NCBI GenBank assembly: GCA_016930675.1
Contig: JAFGGG010000037.1
Location: 62,001-126,000 of the forward strand
DNA length: 64,000 bases
From: Spirochaetales bacterium
GTDB lineage: Bacteria; Spirochaetota; Spirochaetia; SZUA-6; RPPD01
Direction: 5' to 3'
Each line of letters begins with the position of its first letter. Within the stretch, counting starts at the first letter, position 1. Positions 1 to 7,182 of this stretch are shown piece after piece. The notes under the pieces were generated by a model. That model had not been told where the DNA came from, did no database searches, and worked only from the letters and a program-made list of their open reading frames with translations. The translations under genes were made by a program, and so were the position numbers.

Positions 1-1360
1 CGAATGTTGTACCTGCATTGGATTCACTTTTTACATTAATAGTGCCTTTGACTTCACGCATAATATTCTTAACTATGTTGAGACCCATGCCGATCCCCTG
101 AATATTGCGTTTTTCATGGGATATTTGGTAAAAGGATTTGAAGATATTGTTCTGCTGATCCCGGGAAATGCCTATGCCAGAGTCATTAACGGTAAGGTGA
201 ACCTTTTGCTTCTCGGCGCTTAGCGTCACATGGATTTTCCCGTTTTCTTTTGAATATTTAATGGCGTTATCAAGTAAATTATTAATAACTCGGTCTATGG
301 CGAAAGGATCCATTTTTATGTATAAATTTTCTTCAATATTTTTGACAATAGAAATCCGTTTTTTCTCTGCTATTTCCTTGAATAACGGTATTTTCTTTTT
401 CAAGATCATAGACAGATTAATTGCCTGGTCATGGTTGTAAAATATCAAGCCCCGCTCCAGTTTTTCCAGATCAAGATAGTTGATCATGTCTTTTTTCAGC
501 TTATCAATATTATGTTTTACAATATTGATCTCATTGGATCTGCCTCGTAATTTGATATCTTTGTCCAGATAATTGCTTATCAGGGTCAACGGTGTTTTTG
601 TTTCATGTGTCAAATTGATGAAAAAGTTGGTTTTTTGCTCATATATGTTCCTTAGTTGTTTGGTCCGTTCCTCTACTTTTTTTTCCAGAGTGTTTTTCAG
701 TTGAATAAGGTCATTATGCTCTTTGTTAAAATTCTTGGTCAGAAGATATGCTGTCATAAGAAGCATTATCAAAACACCGGTTGTTGATACTAAAGCCTGT
801 ATGGTTTCATTTATACTAAACAGTACAAATACGGGAAAGGACATATAGAACGTTACGTAAATTATGATACTTATATAGATAAATATCTTCCATTTTTCTT
901 TATATTGTTTTGTTTTTAAAAATAGATATGTCCCATATATTCCAAGTATAATTCCCAATAGTGTGGAGGGAATGATCACAATTATATTTGATAATACTAT
1001 ATTTTTTTCTAAAGCCAATATAATGGTGGCAATGATTATAGGAATAAAAAAAAGTATGGTAAAAGCAAGAAGGATATAAATTGTCTTTATTTGTTTTTGT
1101 CTGAATATATATTTAGCAAATAATGCTATATTTAAAGCTACGAAAAATATGGATATGGAACTGAAAAACCCAATTATAAGGGTAGAATCGGTAAATAAAT
1201 ATATCAAGGTTCTTGAAAACAGCCAAAGAATGGAGGTTAAGCCAATGAACGAATAGTATAAATTGCTTTTTTCTTCTTTTCTTCCCAGATAAACCATGAA
1301 ATGGTAAATTGACAGGGTTAAAAACATGCCTATATAGAACAACCATCCGAGGTTCGTCAT
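1..1360 (-). CDS. Sensor histidine kinase with multi-pass membrane sensor (C-terminus cut by window edge)
   Basis: This is a membrane histidine kinase read leftwards from ATG at 1360, with AGGAA as ribosome site. About seven hydrophobic segments fill residues 1-215 and resemble the 7TM-DISM sensor type. A short coiled coil follows. The H-box reads FINLTHETKTPLTLI, with the phospho-acceptor His near residue 252. The N-box (INNLLDNAIK, about 363), G1 box (NDSGIGI, about 394) and G2 box (GIGMGLNIV, about 423) are all present, so the kinase core looks intact. The frame is open to base 1 and ends in a typical GTTF motif, so only about ten residues should be missing. It is the last gene of the lnt-to-pit minus-strand operon. 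Its partner regulator is not in the window and the signal sensed is unknown. Confidence 0.88.
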   Translation of the reverse strand, partial: MTNLGWLFYIGMFLTLSIYHFMVYLGRKEEKSNLYYSFIGLTSILWLFSRTLIYLFTDSTLIIGFFSSISIFFVALNIALFAKYIFRQKQIKTIYILLAFTILFFIPIIIATIILALEKNIVLSNIIVIIPSTLLGIILGIYGTYLFLKTKQYKEKWKIFIYISIIIYVTFYMSFPVFVLFSINETIQALVSTTGVLIMLLMTAYLLTKNFNKEHNDLIQLKNTLEKKVEERTKQLRNIYEQKTNFFINLTHETKTPLTLISNYLDKDIKLRGRSNEINIVKHNIDKLKKDMINYLDLEKLERGLIFYNHDQAINLSMILKKKIPLFKEIAEKKRISIVKNIEENLYIKMDPFAIDRVINNLLDNAIKYSKENGKIHVTLSAEKQKVHLTVNDSGIGISRDQQNNIFKSFYQISHEKRNIQGIGMGLNIVKNIMREVKGTINVKSESNAGTTF

Positions 1361-1384
1361 ATAAAATTCCTATTAATTCATATA

Positions 1385-2326
1385 TTATATCACCAGTTTT
1401 GCAAGTAAAGTCAAGCCCAAAGCAAGTCCCATTGAAATAAGCGGAGTACCGATCCAGCCGAAGACCACCAAAAAAAGAATCTTTAGATTAATTGTTTGTA
1501 CACCTTTTAGGATACCTATGCCAAGTACGGCTCCGATTACCGCCTGGGTCGTGGAAACGGGAACACCTACGAACGCAAAGAAATGCACCGTGATGCCCAC
1601 GGCAAATACGGTAATAAACGCCGAGTACGGATCTATGGCCACGAGTCTTTTGCCTACCGTAAGCATCACCTTTTTGCTGTAGCTGAAAACTCCCAGGGCA
1701 ATACTGATTCCCCCGATTAAGGCCGCGAGCCAGGGTTCAAGCAGAGAGCTTGCCACAAATACTCCCGTAACATTGGCTACGTTATTGGCGCCTAATGCAT
1801 AAGCACTGTAACAGCCGGCGCAAAAAAGGCCGATTCTGATAATTTTGTCCTGGGTAAAGATGTTTATAGGCAGGGCATTAATCATAAAACCGATTACTTT
1901 ATACAAAATGTATGCCGCAAGAGCTGCAATCAGCGGTGTGGTGATCCAGCAGATAAACACCTTGTCAAGGCTTAGAAAATCAATTTTTTGAGTTCTGAAA
2001 ATGGCCACACCTATAAGCGCTCCTATAATGGCTTGAGAGGTTGAGGCGGGGAGCTTGAAAAAGTTCATACAGGTAACGGTAAGGCCTGCGGCAAGAGATG
2101 TTATGAATGCTGTGGCCAGGGTAAGACTGGTAACCGAGCCGATGGTAGTGAAGCCGCCTGCTCCCTGCAGTATGCTGCCGATTATCACAAAAAGTGAGCA
2201 AAGAATAATCGCCTGATAAACCTTTACCGACTTACTGGCAATTGCCGGCCCGAATATATTAGATGAATCGTTCCTGCCCAGGGCCCAGCCCATATAGATA
2301 CCGCTTAGGAGTTGATAGGGGATCAT
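1385..2326 (-). CDS. pit: PiT-family inorganic phosphate transporter
   Basis: The 313-residue, very hydrophobic protein has about ten membrane segments and the duplicated PHO4/PiT signature: GRNDSSNIFG near residue 16 and GANNVANVTG in the second half. PiT proteins are low-affinity phosphate symporters (H+ or Na+ coupled) of the inner membrane. The length fits the short bacterial PiT type. The gene lies 6 bases after a DUF47/PhoU-like gene, the usual partner of PiT transporters. It starts at ATG 2326 and is 24 bases ahead of the histidine kinase gene. Sulfate or another anion cannot be excluded as substrate, but the DUF47 neighbour favours phosphate. Confidence 0.9.
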   Translation of the reverse strand: MIPYQLLSGIYMGWALGRNDSSNIFGPAIASKSVKVYQAIILCSLFVIIGSILQGAGGFTTIGSVTSLTLATAFITSLAAGLTVTCMNFFKLPASTSQAIIGALIGVAIFRTQKIDFLSLDKVFICWITTPLIAALAAYILYKVIGFMINALPINIFTQDKIIRIGLFCAGCYSAYALGANNVANVTGVFVASSLLEPWLAALIGGISIALGVFSYSKKVMLTVGKRLVAIDPYSAFITVFAVGITVHFFAFVGVPVSTTQAVIGAVLGIGILKGVQTINLKILFLVVFGWIGTPLISMGLALGLTLLAKLVI

Positions 2327-2332
2327 AGCAGA

Positions 2333-2980
2333 TCAGATCCTTCTTTTTACTATGGCGATAGTCAGTTTATCGCCCACGGCCTGGGCCAAATCCGAAATTT
2401 GAGCGATATTTTTAATAATGTGTCGCAGGAGTATCTTGTCGGCTTTACCAAGTTTGGATGAAAATACCTGACCGATGAGATCACGCTCGATTTTATCCAC
2501 TTCGCTTTCATATTGATCGACTCTGTGAATTCTGTCCATCACATCCATCTTTTTATAGAACAACCCCACGATTGCCTCACGAATAAGCGCGAAAGCATGC
2601 AGGTTTTTTTCAACAAGTGTGAGAAATCCTTGTTTAAACTGATCTGAAATCTGTATTTTCTCTAAGCACATTTCAAAACAGATTTCTTCGAACATATTGG
2701 GAATGGCATCCAGAGTCTCCAGAATATTGAGGATGTCTTCACGCGATTCCGGTATAAGAGCTTTGTTGTAGAGTTCATACTCGATCTCTCTGCGCAGATC
2801 GTCGGCTTTGGATTCCGATTCATGAACAAGTTCAACCAGCTTGTTTCCGGGATCGGAATTATTCTTCATGACCATCTGCTTCATACAGGTATAAAAGTGA
2901 TCACGGCAGGTGTCACACTCCTGTAGATACTGTTCAATTTTTGAGATTATTGATTTTTCTTTTTTCCATAAAAAATTCAA
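2333..2980 (-). CDS. DUF47 family PhoU-like regulator of PiT transport
   Basis: The 215-residue, mainly helical and charged protein matches the DUF47 (YkaA/PhoU-like) family. It has an N-terminal basic stretch, long amphipathic helices and the acidic HESESKADDLRREIEYEL helix typical of PhoU folds. These proteins are cytoplasmic partners that regulate the adjacent PiT permease. The start is TTG at 2980, with GGAGAGG about eight bases upstream. The gene follows the Mut7-C gene by 5 bases and precedes pit by 6 bases, so the two phosphate genes are surely cotranscribed. Two cysteines near residues 22 and 25 (ECDTC) are a small oddity with no known role. Confidence 0.85.
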   Translation of the reverse strand: MNFLWKKEKSIISKIEQYLQECDTCRDHFYTCMKQMVMKNNSDPGNKLVELVHESESKADDLRREIEYELYNKALIPESREDILNILETLDAIPNMFEEICFEMCLEKIQISDQFKQGFLTLVEKNLHAFALIREAIVGLFYKKMDVMDRIHRVDQYESEVDKIERDLIGQVFSSKLGKADKILLRHIIKNIAQISDLAQAVGDKLTIAIVKRRI

Positions 2981-2985
2981 TACTT

Positions 2986-3762
2986 TTACCTCTCCGGCGC
3001 CGTATCATTTTTAGTTTTTTGTTCATTCGAAAACATATCGTTAAGACGTTTTAACATATGCTTCCAGTGGCTTCCTTTCCAATAGATTCTATCACAGCTG
3101 ACACAGTTTTTATACTCTGTGTACATCTTAAATATATATTCAGGAACTTTGCCTTTCACTTCCTGTTTTGAAATGCTTGAAAGCAGAGTATTACATTTAA
3201 GACAGCGGGTAAAGGGGTGTATTGATCCGCGTAAATCAAATCTTGTTATGATTTCCGCAAGCTGCTCTTTGAGGTGTTTGGAGCGAATACAATAGCCGTG
3301 TGTTACGGCTTTTCTTTTTAATAGCCCCCTGTCTCTGGTAATCAGGATTCGCTGTTTGTTTTGTGAGATCTGCGCGAGTTCGTCGTCATTTATATTTGTT
3401 TGGTATTGAGTGTCAAATCCCAACATGCGCAGCTGCACGGCAAGTGTTCCCAAATGAACATCGAGAATGAATTTGAGTTCCCTTAAAGGTTGAGGTCTTA
3501 CTTTTGAAATCCTGCCGATATCAAATGATTCGAACACGGGGTAGACGCTTATCATGTCGTCCTGCTGCAAGAAATAATCGAATCCCACCGAACTGCCGTT
3601 TGCCAGAAGCAAATCCACTTCGGTGTGAGGAACACCAAGGTTCTCAATCAGATTTTTAACGGTATCGCCCGGAGTAAACCTGGTAGAAAATGATTTCTTT
3701 CGCTTCTGTTTTGGAAGAAAATAATTAAGCTCTTCATAAAAACGAATATGTACAGTAGGCAT
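2986..3762 (-). CDS. Mut7-C RNase-like protein with N-terminal ubiquitin-like domain
   Basis: The first 80 or so residues resemble the Mut7-C-associated ubiquitin-like (MoaD/ThiS-like) fold. From about residue 95 a Mut7-C (PIN-like) domain follows: FILDVHLGTLAVQLRMLGFD, then ITRDRGLLKR, with acidic residues in the positions that bind metal in PIN nucleases. The C-terminus has a zinc ribbon, CLKC then CVSC. The family is predicted to be RNase, but bacterial targets are not established. I start at ATG 3762; a TTG three codons upstream (3771) is also open. It sits 13 bases after lnt, with no functional link I can name. Confidence 0.8.
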   Translation of the reverse strand: MPTVHIRFYEELNYFLPKQKRKKSFSTRFTPGDTVKNLIENLGVPHTEVDLLLANGSSVGFDYFLQQDDMISVYPVFESFDIGRISKVRPQPLRELKFILDVHLGTLAVQLRMLGFDTQYQTNINDDELAQISQNKQRILITRDRGLLKRKAVTHGYCIRSKHLKEQLAEIITRFDLRGSIHPFTRCLKCNTLLSSISKQEVKGKVPEYIFKMYTEYKNCVSCDRIYWKGSHWKHMLKRLNDMFSNEQKTKNDTAPER

Positions 3763-3775
3763 AATTACCAAAGTC

Positions 3776-5380
3776 TTATTTTTTCTTTTTTGTTAAAAAT
3801 TCAAGCAAAGAAAACTGCAGAGCATTTTCAATAAGAATGAAAAGAATAATCAGGGCAAGACAGAAGGCGAAGTAATCGCCCAAGAGAGTATACGTTGTAA
3901 AACCGCTTTCTTTATATACAGGCACTGAAGTCAACAAATAGTTTTGCTCGAAAATGGGAATCGAAGAGAGAATTTCGCCTTTTACCCCCACAACACAGGT
4001 CAGACCCGCATTGGTAGCCCGGATCAGAGTGCGTCTGTTCTCGATCGCCCTGAACCTGGCGGCTGCGATATGCTGGGTGAGCGCGGAATTTGTTTTTGAC
4101 CATGAATCGTTGGACATGTTGATGAGTACCTCGGCGCCGTTAAGAAAAAAATGACGGCAAAGATCCGGGAATACATCTTCAAAGCAGATGGGGGTGCCGA
4201 AGCTGATCGTCCCTCCGTCCTGAAGCGGAGGCTCGAACACTGTATACTTACTGCCCAGAGCCCAGAGATTGCTGATCCCGATGACATTGCGGAAAAATTC
4301 CTGGACCTCCGGTATGTCCCACAGGGGTATGCTTTCTGCAAAAGGTACGGGGTGCTGTTTGGCATAGTAGGTGAGAGGCTGTCCTGCGGGGGAAATCAGG
4401 ATCGACGCGTTATAAGCGCGAAAAGGTTCCGTACTGATAGTAAGCGGCGCTCCCACAAGATTATACGTGCCGGTACTGCTGAAAAATTCAAGGTCGGAGC
4501 GACCCAGGTGACGGAGTGCTGTTTCATTCCAGGCGATGAGATCAGGCCGCTTCTTGCTTTTAGCAAGCGATTCGGCCACCCCCTGTAAGGTGAGTTTGCG
4601 CGCGGTGGAGACACTCGCGGCATGCATTCCTCTTTCCCAGGGGTCCCTGTTCTGCTGAATAAGAAGGATGTCGAACTGCTTTTCAAGCGGGATGGGGATG
4701 AGAAGTCGTGCTGTACCATAACCCAAAATCGCGATGAGAAACGCAGCCAAAACCAGACTGTAGTTTTTCCATGAGGTGTAAACCTGTTTAGCAAGTGGCA
4801 GGCTTTTTCTTTTGTTGAAAAACAGGGGGAAAACCTGGTCGATTATCTCGGCTCCCACCGAGTTGAAATAGGCCATAAGAAATGACAGTCCCCATAAACC
4901 GGTCACATCTACAAACTGAATCAGCGGAAGCACGGTATGAACCGGATACGCCACCAGTCCCCACGGATATCCTAAAAATCCCGATGATTTCAAATATTCG
5001 TAGAGTGCCCAGACAGCTGCTGTTAAAAGCGCTCTGTACCGCGGTTTAATTTTAGCGCATCCGTAGAGGATCGGAGCCAGAAGGGCGTTATATCCGATAT
5101 ATCCCAGTGTGGATCCCCCTAAAGTCCAGACTGAGAACTGTCCAAAGTTCACCAGCCAGTAGTTGGCGATTACAGTGGAAACAGCACCGAAAATCATGCC
5201 CAGGACACTGGCAAATCCGAAGGAAGGCGCCCGGTAGAGGGCCAGAAAAAAGAAGCTGAGACAGATCAGCCCCAGCACGGGATTTCCGTCTAAGAACAAT
5301 TCGTTGGGAAGGGCCAGCGGCAAAAGCAGCGCGCTTAACAGGGTTAAGATTATTAATAAAAGCCTTGAGTTTGGGTTCAT
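3776..5380 (-). CDS. lnt: Apolipoprotein N-acyltransferase
   Basis: Lnt adds the third acyl chain to the N-terminal cysteine of lipoproteins in the inner membrane. The 534-residue protein has about seven N-terminal membrane segments, a nitrilase-like domain and a last membrane helix near the C-terminus. The catalytic triad can be read: Glu in WNETALR (about 286), Lys in YAKQHPVPFAE (about 340) and Cys in GTPICFEDV (about 399). The length is normal for the family. It is the first gene of the minus-strand operon and is divergent from surE across 110 bases. The window also encodes a probable lipoprotein (28217) that would be a substrate. Confidence 0.95.
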   Translation of the reverse strand: MNPNSRLLLIILTLLSALLLPLALPNELFLDGNPVLGLICLSFFFLALYRAPSFGFASVLGMIFGAVSTVIANYWLVNFGQFSVWTLGGSTLGYIGYNALLAPILYGCAKIKPRYRALLTAAVWALYEYLKSSGFLGYPWGLVAYPVHTVLPLIQFVDVTGLWGLSFLMAYFNSVGAEIIDQVFPLFFNKRKSLPLAKQVYTSWKNYSLVLAAFLIAILGYGTARLLIPIPLEKQFDILLIQQNRDPWERGMHAASVSTARKLTLQGVAESLAKSKKRPDLIAWNETALRHLGRSDLEFFSSTGTYNLVGAPLTISTEPFRAYNASILISPAGQPLTYYAKQHPVPFAESIPLWDIPEVQEFFRNVIGISNLWALGSKYTVFEPPLQDGGTISFGTPICFEDVFPDLCRHFFLNGAEVLINMSNDSWSKTNSALTQHIAAARFRAIENRRTLIRATNAGLTCVVGVKGEILSSIPIFEQNYLLTSVPVYKESGFTTYTLLGDYFAFCLALIILFILIENALQFSLLEFLTKKKK

Positions 5381-5447
5381 GGTCTGTATGGTAGCGATAT
5401 TTGGTCTTTAATACAATAGTTTTAAATAGTCGACCTTGATTTAATTT

Positions 5448-5475
5448 TTGTTCTTGGTTAAAGTACCCTTATACT
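5448..5475 (+). promoter_or_regulatory. Candidate sigma70-type promoter of surE
   Basis: TTGTTC (5448-5453) and TATACT (5470-5475) are separated by 16 bases in the lnt-surE divergent gap. Transcription would start about 5482, only some ten bases before the surE ATG. That would leave little or no leader, with GGAAAGAG at the very 5' end. It is plausible but weak. Confidence 0.35.
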
Positions 5476-5490
5476 TAATGGAAAGAGTTT

Positions 5491-6243
5491 ATGCGCATCC
5501 TTTTAACCAATGATGATGGTATTAAAAGTGAGGGCCTAACCCTCCTCTATGATCGATTAAAATCGGATCATGAAATGTGGGTTATCGCTCCCGAACATGA
5601 GATGAGCGGCAGTTCGCATGCCATATCTCTTAAGGTCCCTATAAAGGTTAAGCAGAAAACAGAACGGGAATTTTTGGTCAAGGGTACTCCGGTGGACTGC
5701 GTGCTGCTGGCATTTCTTTCACTTGTTCCTGAAGAGATCGATATGGTTATTTCAGGGATAAACCACGGGCCCAATCTGGGGACGGATATTCTCTATTCCG
5801 GTACCGTTGCCGCGGCAAGACAAGGAGCTCTTTTCGGTAAACCTTCATGTGCCGTGTCTCTTACGGGACGTAATGGCGGTTTTAATTTTTCGGATGCCGT
5901 CGAGTTCATGGCCATGAATATCGGACTGCTGTTCGCAGAATGGTCCGCCGACCATTTTGTGAATATAAATTTCCCGGCTCAGTGCAAGCAGCCTTTTGAT
6001 ACGGCCATTACCTTCCCGTCCCATAGAATTTACAAGGATAATTTTGCCACGTTTAACGCACCGGACGGAAATAGATACTGCTTTTTGCAGGGAGATGATC
6101 CTGATTCACACGACGAGCAGGGCTCTGATTTTGACGCGCTCTCCCGGAACAAAGTTTCTGTTTCACCGGTTCTCATCCACCCTGCCAACCACGAGATTGA
6201 AGTGAAATACCAAAAATTAAATTTTTGGAGAGGAGCCTGTTGA
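5491..6243 (+). CDS. surE: 5'/3'-nucleotidase SurE
   Basis: SurE is a cytoplasmic, metal-dependent nucleoside monophosphate phosphatase linked to stationary-phase survival. The 250-residue length is normal. The family motifs are all present: LTNDDGI at residues 5-11 (metal-binding Asp8 and Asp9), the Ser-rich loop EMSGSSHAIS near residue 37, and ISGINHGPNLGTD near residue 90 with the metal-binding Asn. The start is ATG 5491, with GGAAAGAG just upstream. A TPR gene follows after 3 bases, implying cotranscription. Confidence 0.95.
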   Translation: MRILLTNDDGIKSEGLTLLYDRLKSDHEMWVIAPEHEMSGSSHAISLKVPIKVKQKTEREFLVKGTPVDCVLLAFLSLVPEEIDMVISGINHGPNLGTDILYSGTVAAARQGALFGKPSCAVSLTGRNGGFNFSDAVEFMAMNIGLLFAEWSADHFVNINFPAQCKQPFDTAITFPSHRIYKDNFATFNAPDGNRYCFLQGDDPDSHDEQGSDFDALSRNKVSVSPVLIHPANHEIEVKYQKLNFWRGAC

Positions 6244-6246
6244 CAA

Positions 6247-6921
6247 ATGAAAGCTACCTTAAAAAGGTGTATTCAGTTCTACAATAAAAAACGGTTTGAA
6301 CAGGCAAAAAAAGAGTTGCTTGCTTTGGAACAAAAACCTGAAGATAATCCGGAGATTGCTTATTACTTGGGACTTATCAATACCCACCTTCAAGAGTACG
6401 ATGAGGCCATTATCAACCTGGAACAGGTTGTGTTGAGCCATCAGAACCTGTTCCAGATTTTCCAGTGCCGTATGATTTTAGGATTTATCTACTCCGTTAC
6501 CAGGCGCTTCCGGCTGGCTGAAATGGAATTTAAGCATTTAATCGATCTGGGTGTGGAATCTCCCCAGGTATACGCTTCTATGGGCTATGTACTCTACGCG
6601 CAGAAAAAAATCGGGGAGTGCATCAAGTGCCTGGAAAAGGCTTTAGAGCTGAGACCGGATTACGCCGGAGCGCTCAATAATCTGGGATTTGTCTATGCGG
6701 AAGAAAAGTTGGATTATGACAGGGCAATTGATTTATGTAAAAAAGCGGTCAAGCTTAATCCCAAAAATCCCGTGTATCTGGATTCATTGGGCTGGGCGTA
6801 TTTCAAAAACGGAAATATCATGGACGCCAAGGCATATCTGCGCAAGGCTTTGGAACTGTCCAAAGGCAACCGGGAGATCGCCGATCATTTGCGTTCGGTA
6901 ATTGCCGCTGTCAAGGCCTGA
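6247..6921 (+). CDS. Tetratricopeptide repeat protein
   Basis: The 224-residue protein has about five or six TPR units. The clearest are AYYLGLINTHLQEYDEAI, PQVYASMGYVLYAQKKIGEC, AGALNNLGFVYAEEKLDYD and PVYLDSLGWAYFKNGNIMD. No signal peptide or membrane segment is visible, so it should be cytoplasmic. TPR arrays are protein-binding scaffolds and the partner cannot be inferred. It begins 3 bases after surE, so the two are likely translated from one message. A run of A residues follows the stop, but there is no clear terminator hairpin. Confidence 0.85.
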   Translation: MKATLKRCIQFYNKKRFEQAKKELLALEQKPEDNPEIAYYLGLINTHLQEYDEAIINLEQVVLSHQNLFQIFQCRMILGFIYSVTRRFRLAEMEFKHLIDLGVESPQVYASMGYVLYAQKKIGECIKCLEKALELRPDYAGALNNLGFVYAEEKLDYDRAIDLCKKAVKLNPKNPVYLDSLGWAYFKNGNIMDAKAYLRKALELSKGNREIADHLRSVIAAVKA

Positions 6922-6961
6922 AAACCAGTAAAAAATCTTTCAAATAAAAAAAAATTCTTGC

Positions 6962-6989
6962 TAAACCTCCTTTACTATTAGGTCGAATA
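6962..6989 (+). promoter_or_regulatory. Possible sigma28 (FliA)-like promoter before the small 56-residue gene
   Basis: TAAA (6962-6965) is followed after 16 bases by GTCGAATA (6982-6989), a partial match to the flagellar consensus TAAA-N15-GCCGATAA that keeps the CGA core. It lies about 20 bases before the small gene at 7009. No good sigma70 pair is seen here. The match is imperfect, so this is a candidate only. Confidence 0.3.
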
Positions 6990-7008
6990 TCATATTGGAG
7001 CTTTAAAG

Positions 7009-7179
7009 ATGGAAATTAATGCGATTAATAATCCAAATTTATTTACTCAGACCATGGAAACTGTTCCAAAACAGACTATTATCGATATCAACGATATCAA
7101 ATCGATTCTGTATTTGGGCATAAAAGGGGATATGCATATTCCCGTAGAAGAAAAACATACTGTAGATACTTATGCCTAA
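7009..7179 (+). CDS. Small protein of 56 residues, unknown function
   Basis: A short open frame runs from ATG 7009 to TAA 7177-7179 and starts MEINAINNPNLFTQ. It is preceded by TTGGAG with eight bases of spacing, a good ribosome site. The protein has no Cys, no membrane segment and no signal peptide. It is mildly polar, with an Ile/Asp-rich middle (IIDINDIKSILYLGIKG) and an acidic tail ending VDTYA. A possible sigma28-like promoter lies ahead, and the NHL-repeat protein gene starts only 3 bases after its stop (or 18 if the later GTG is used). I do not recognise a family. The ribosome site and clean fit between neighbours support a real gene. Confidence 0.6.
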   Translation: MEINAINNPNLFTQTMETVPKQTIIDINDIKSILYLGIKGDMHIPVEEKHTVDTYA

Positions 7180-7182
7180 ATA

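Noticed and set aside
4151-4588. Plus-strand open frame of 145 codons inside lnt
   Set aside because: It lies opposite the conserved catalytic part of lnt, has no ribosome site and no family resemblance.
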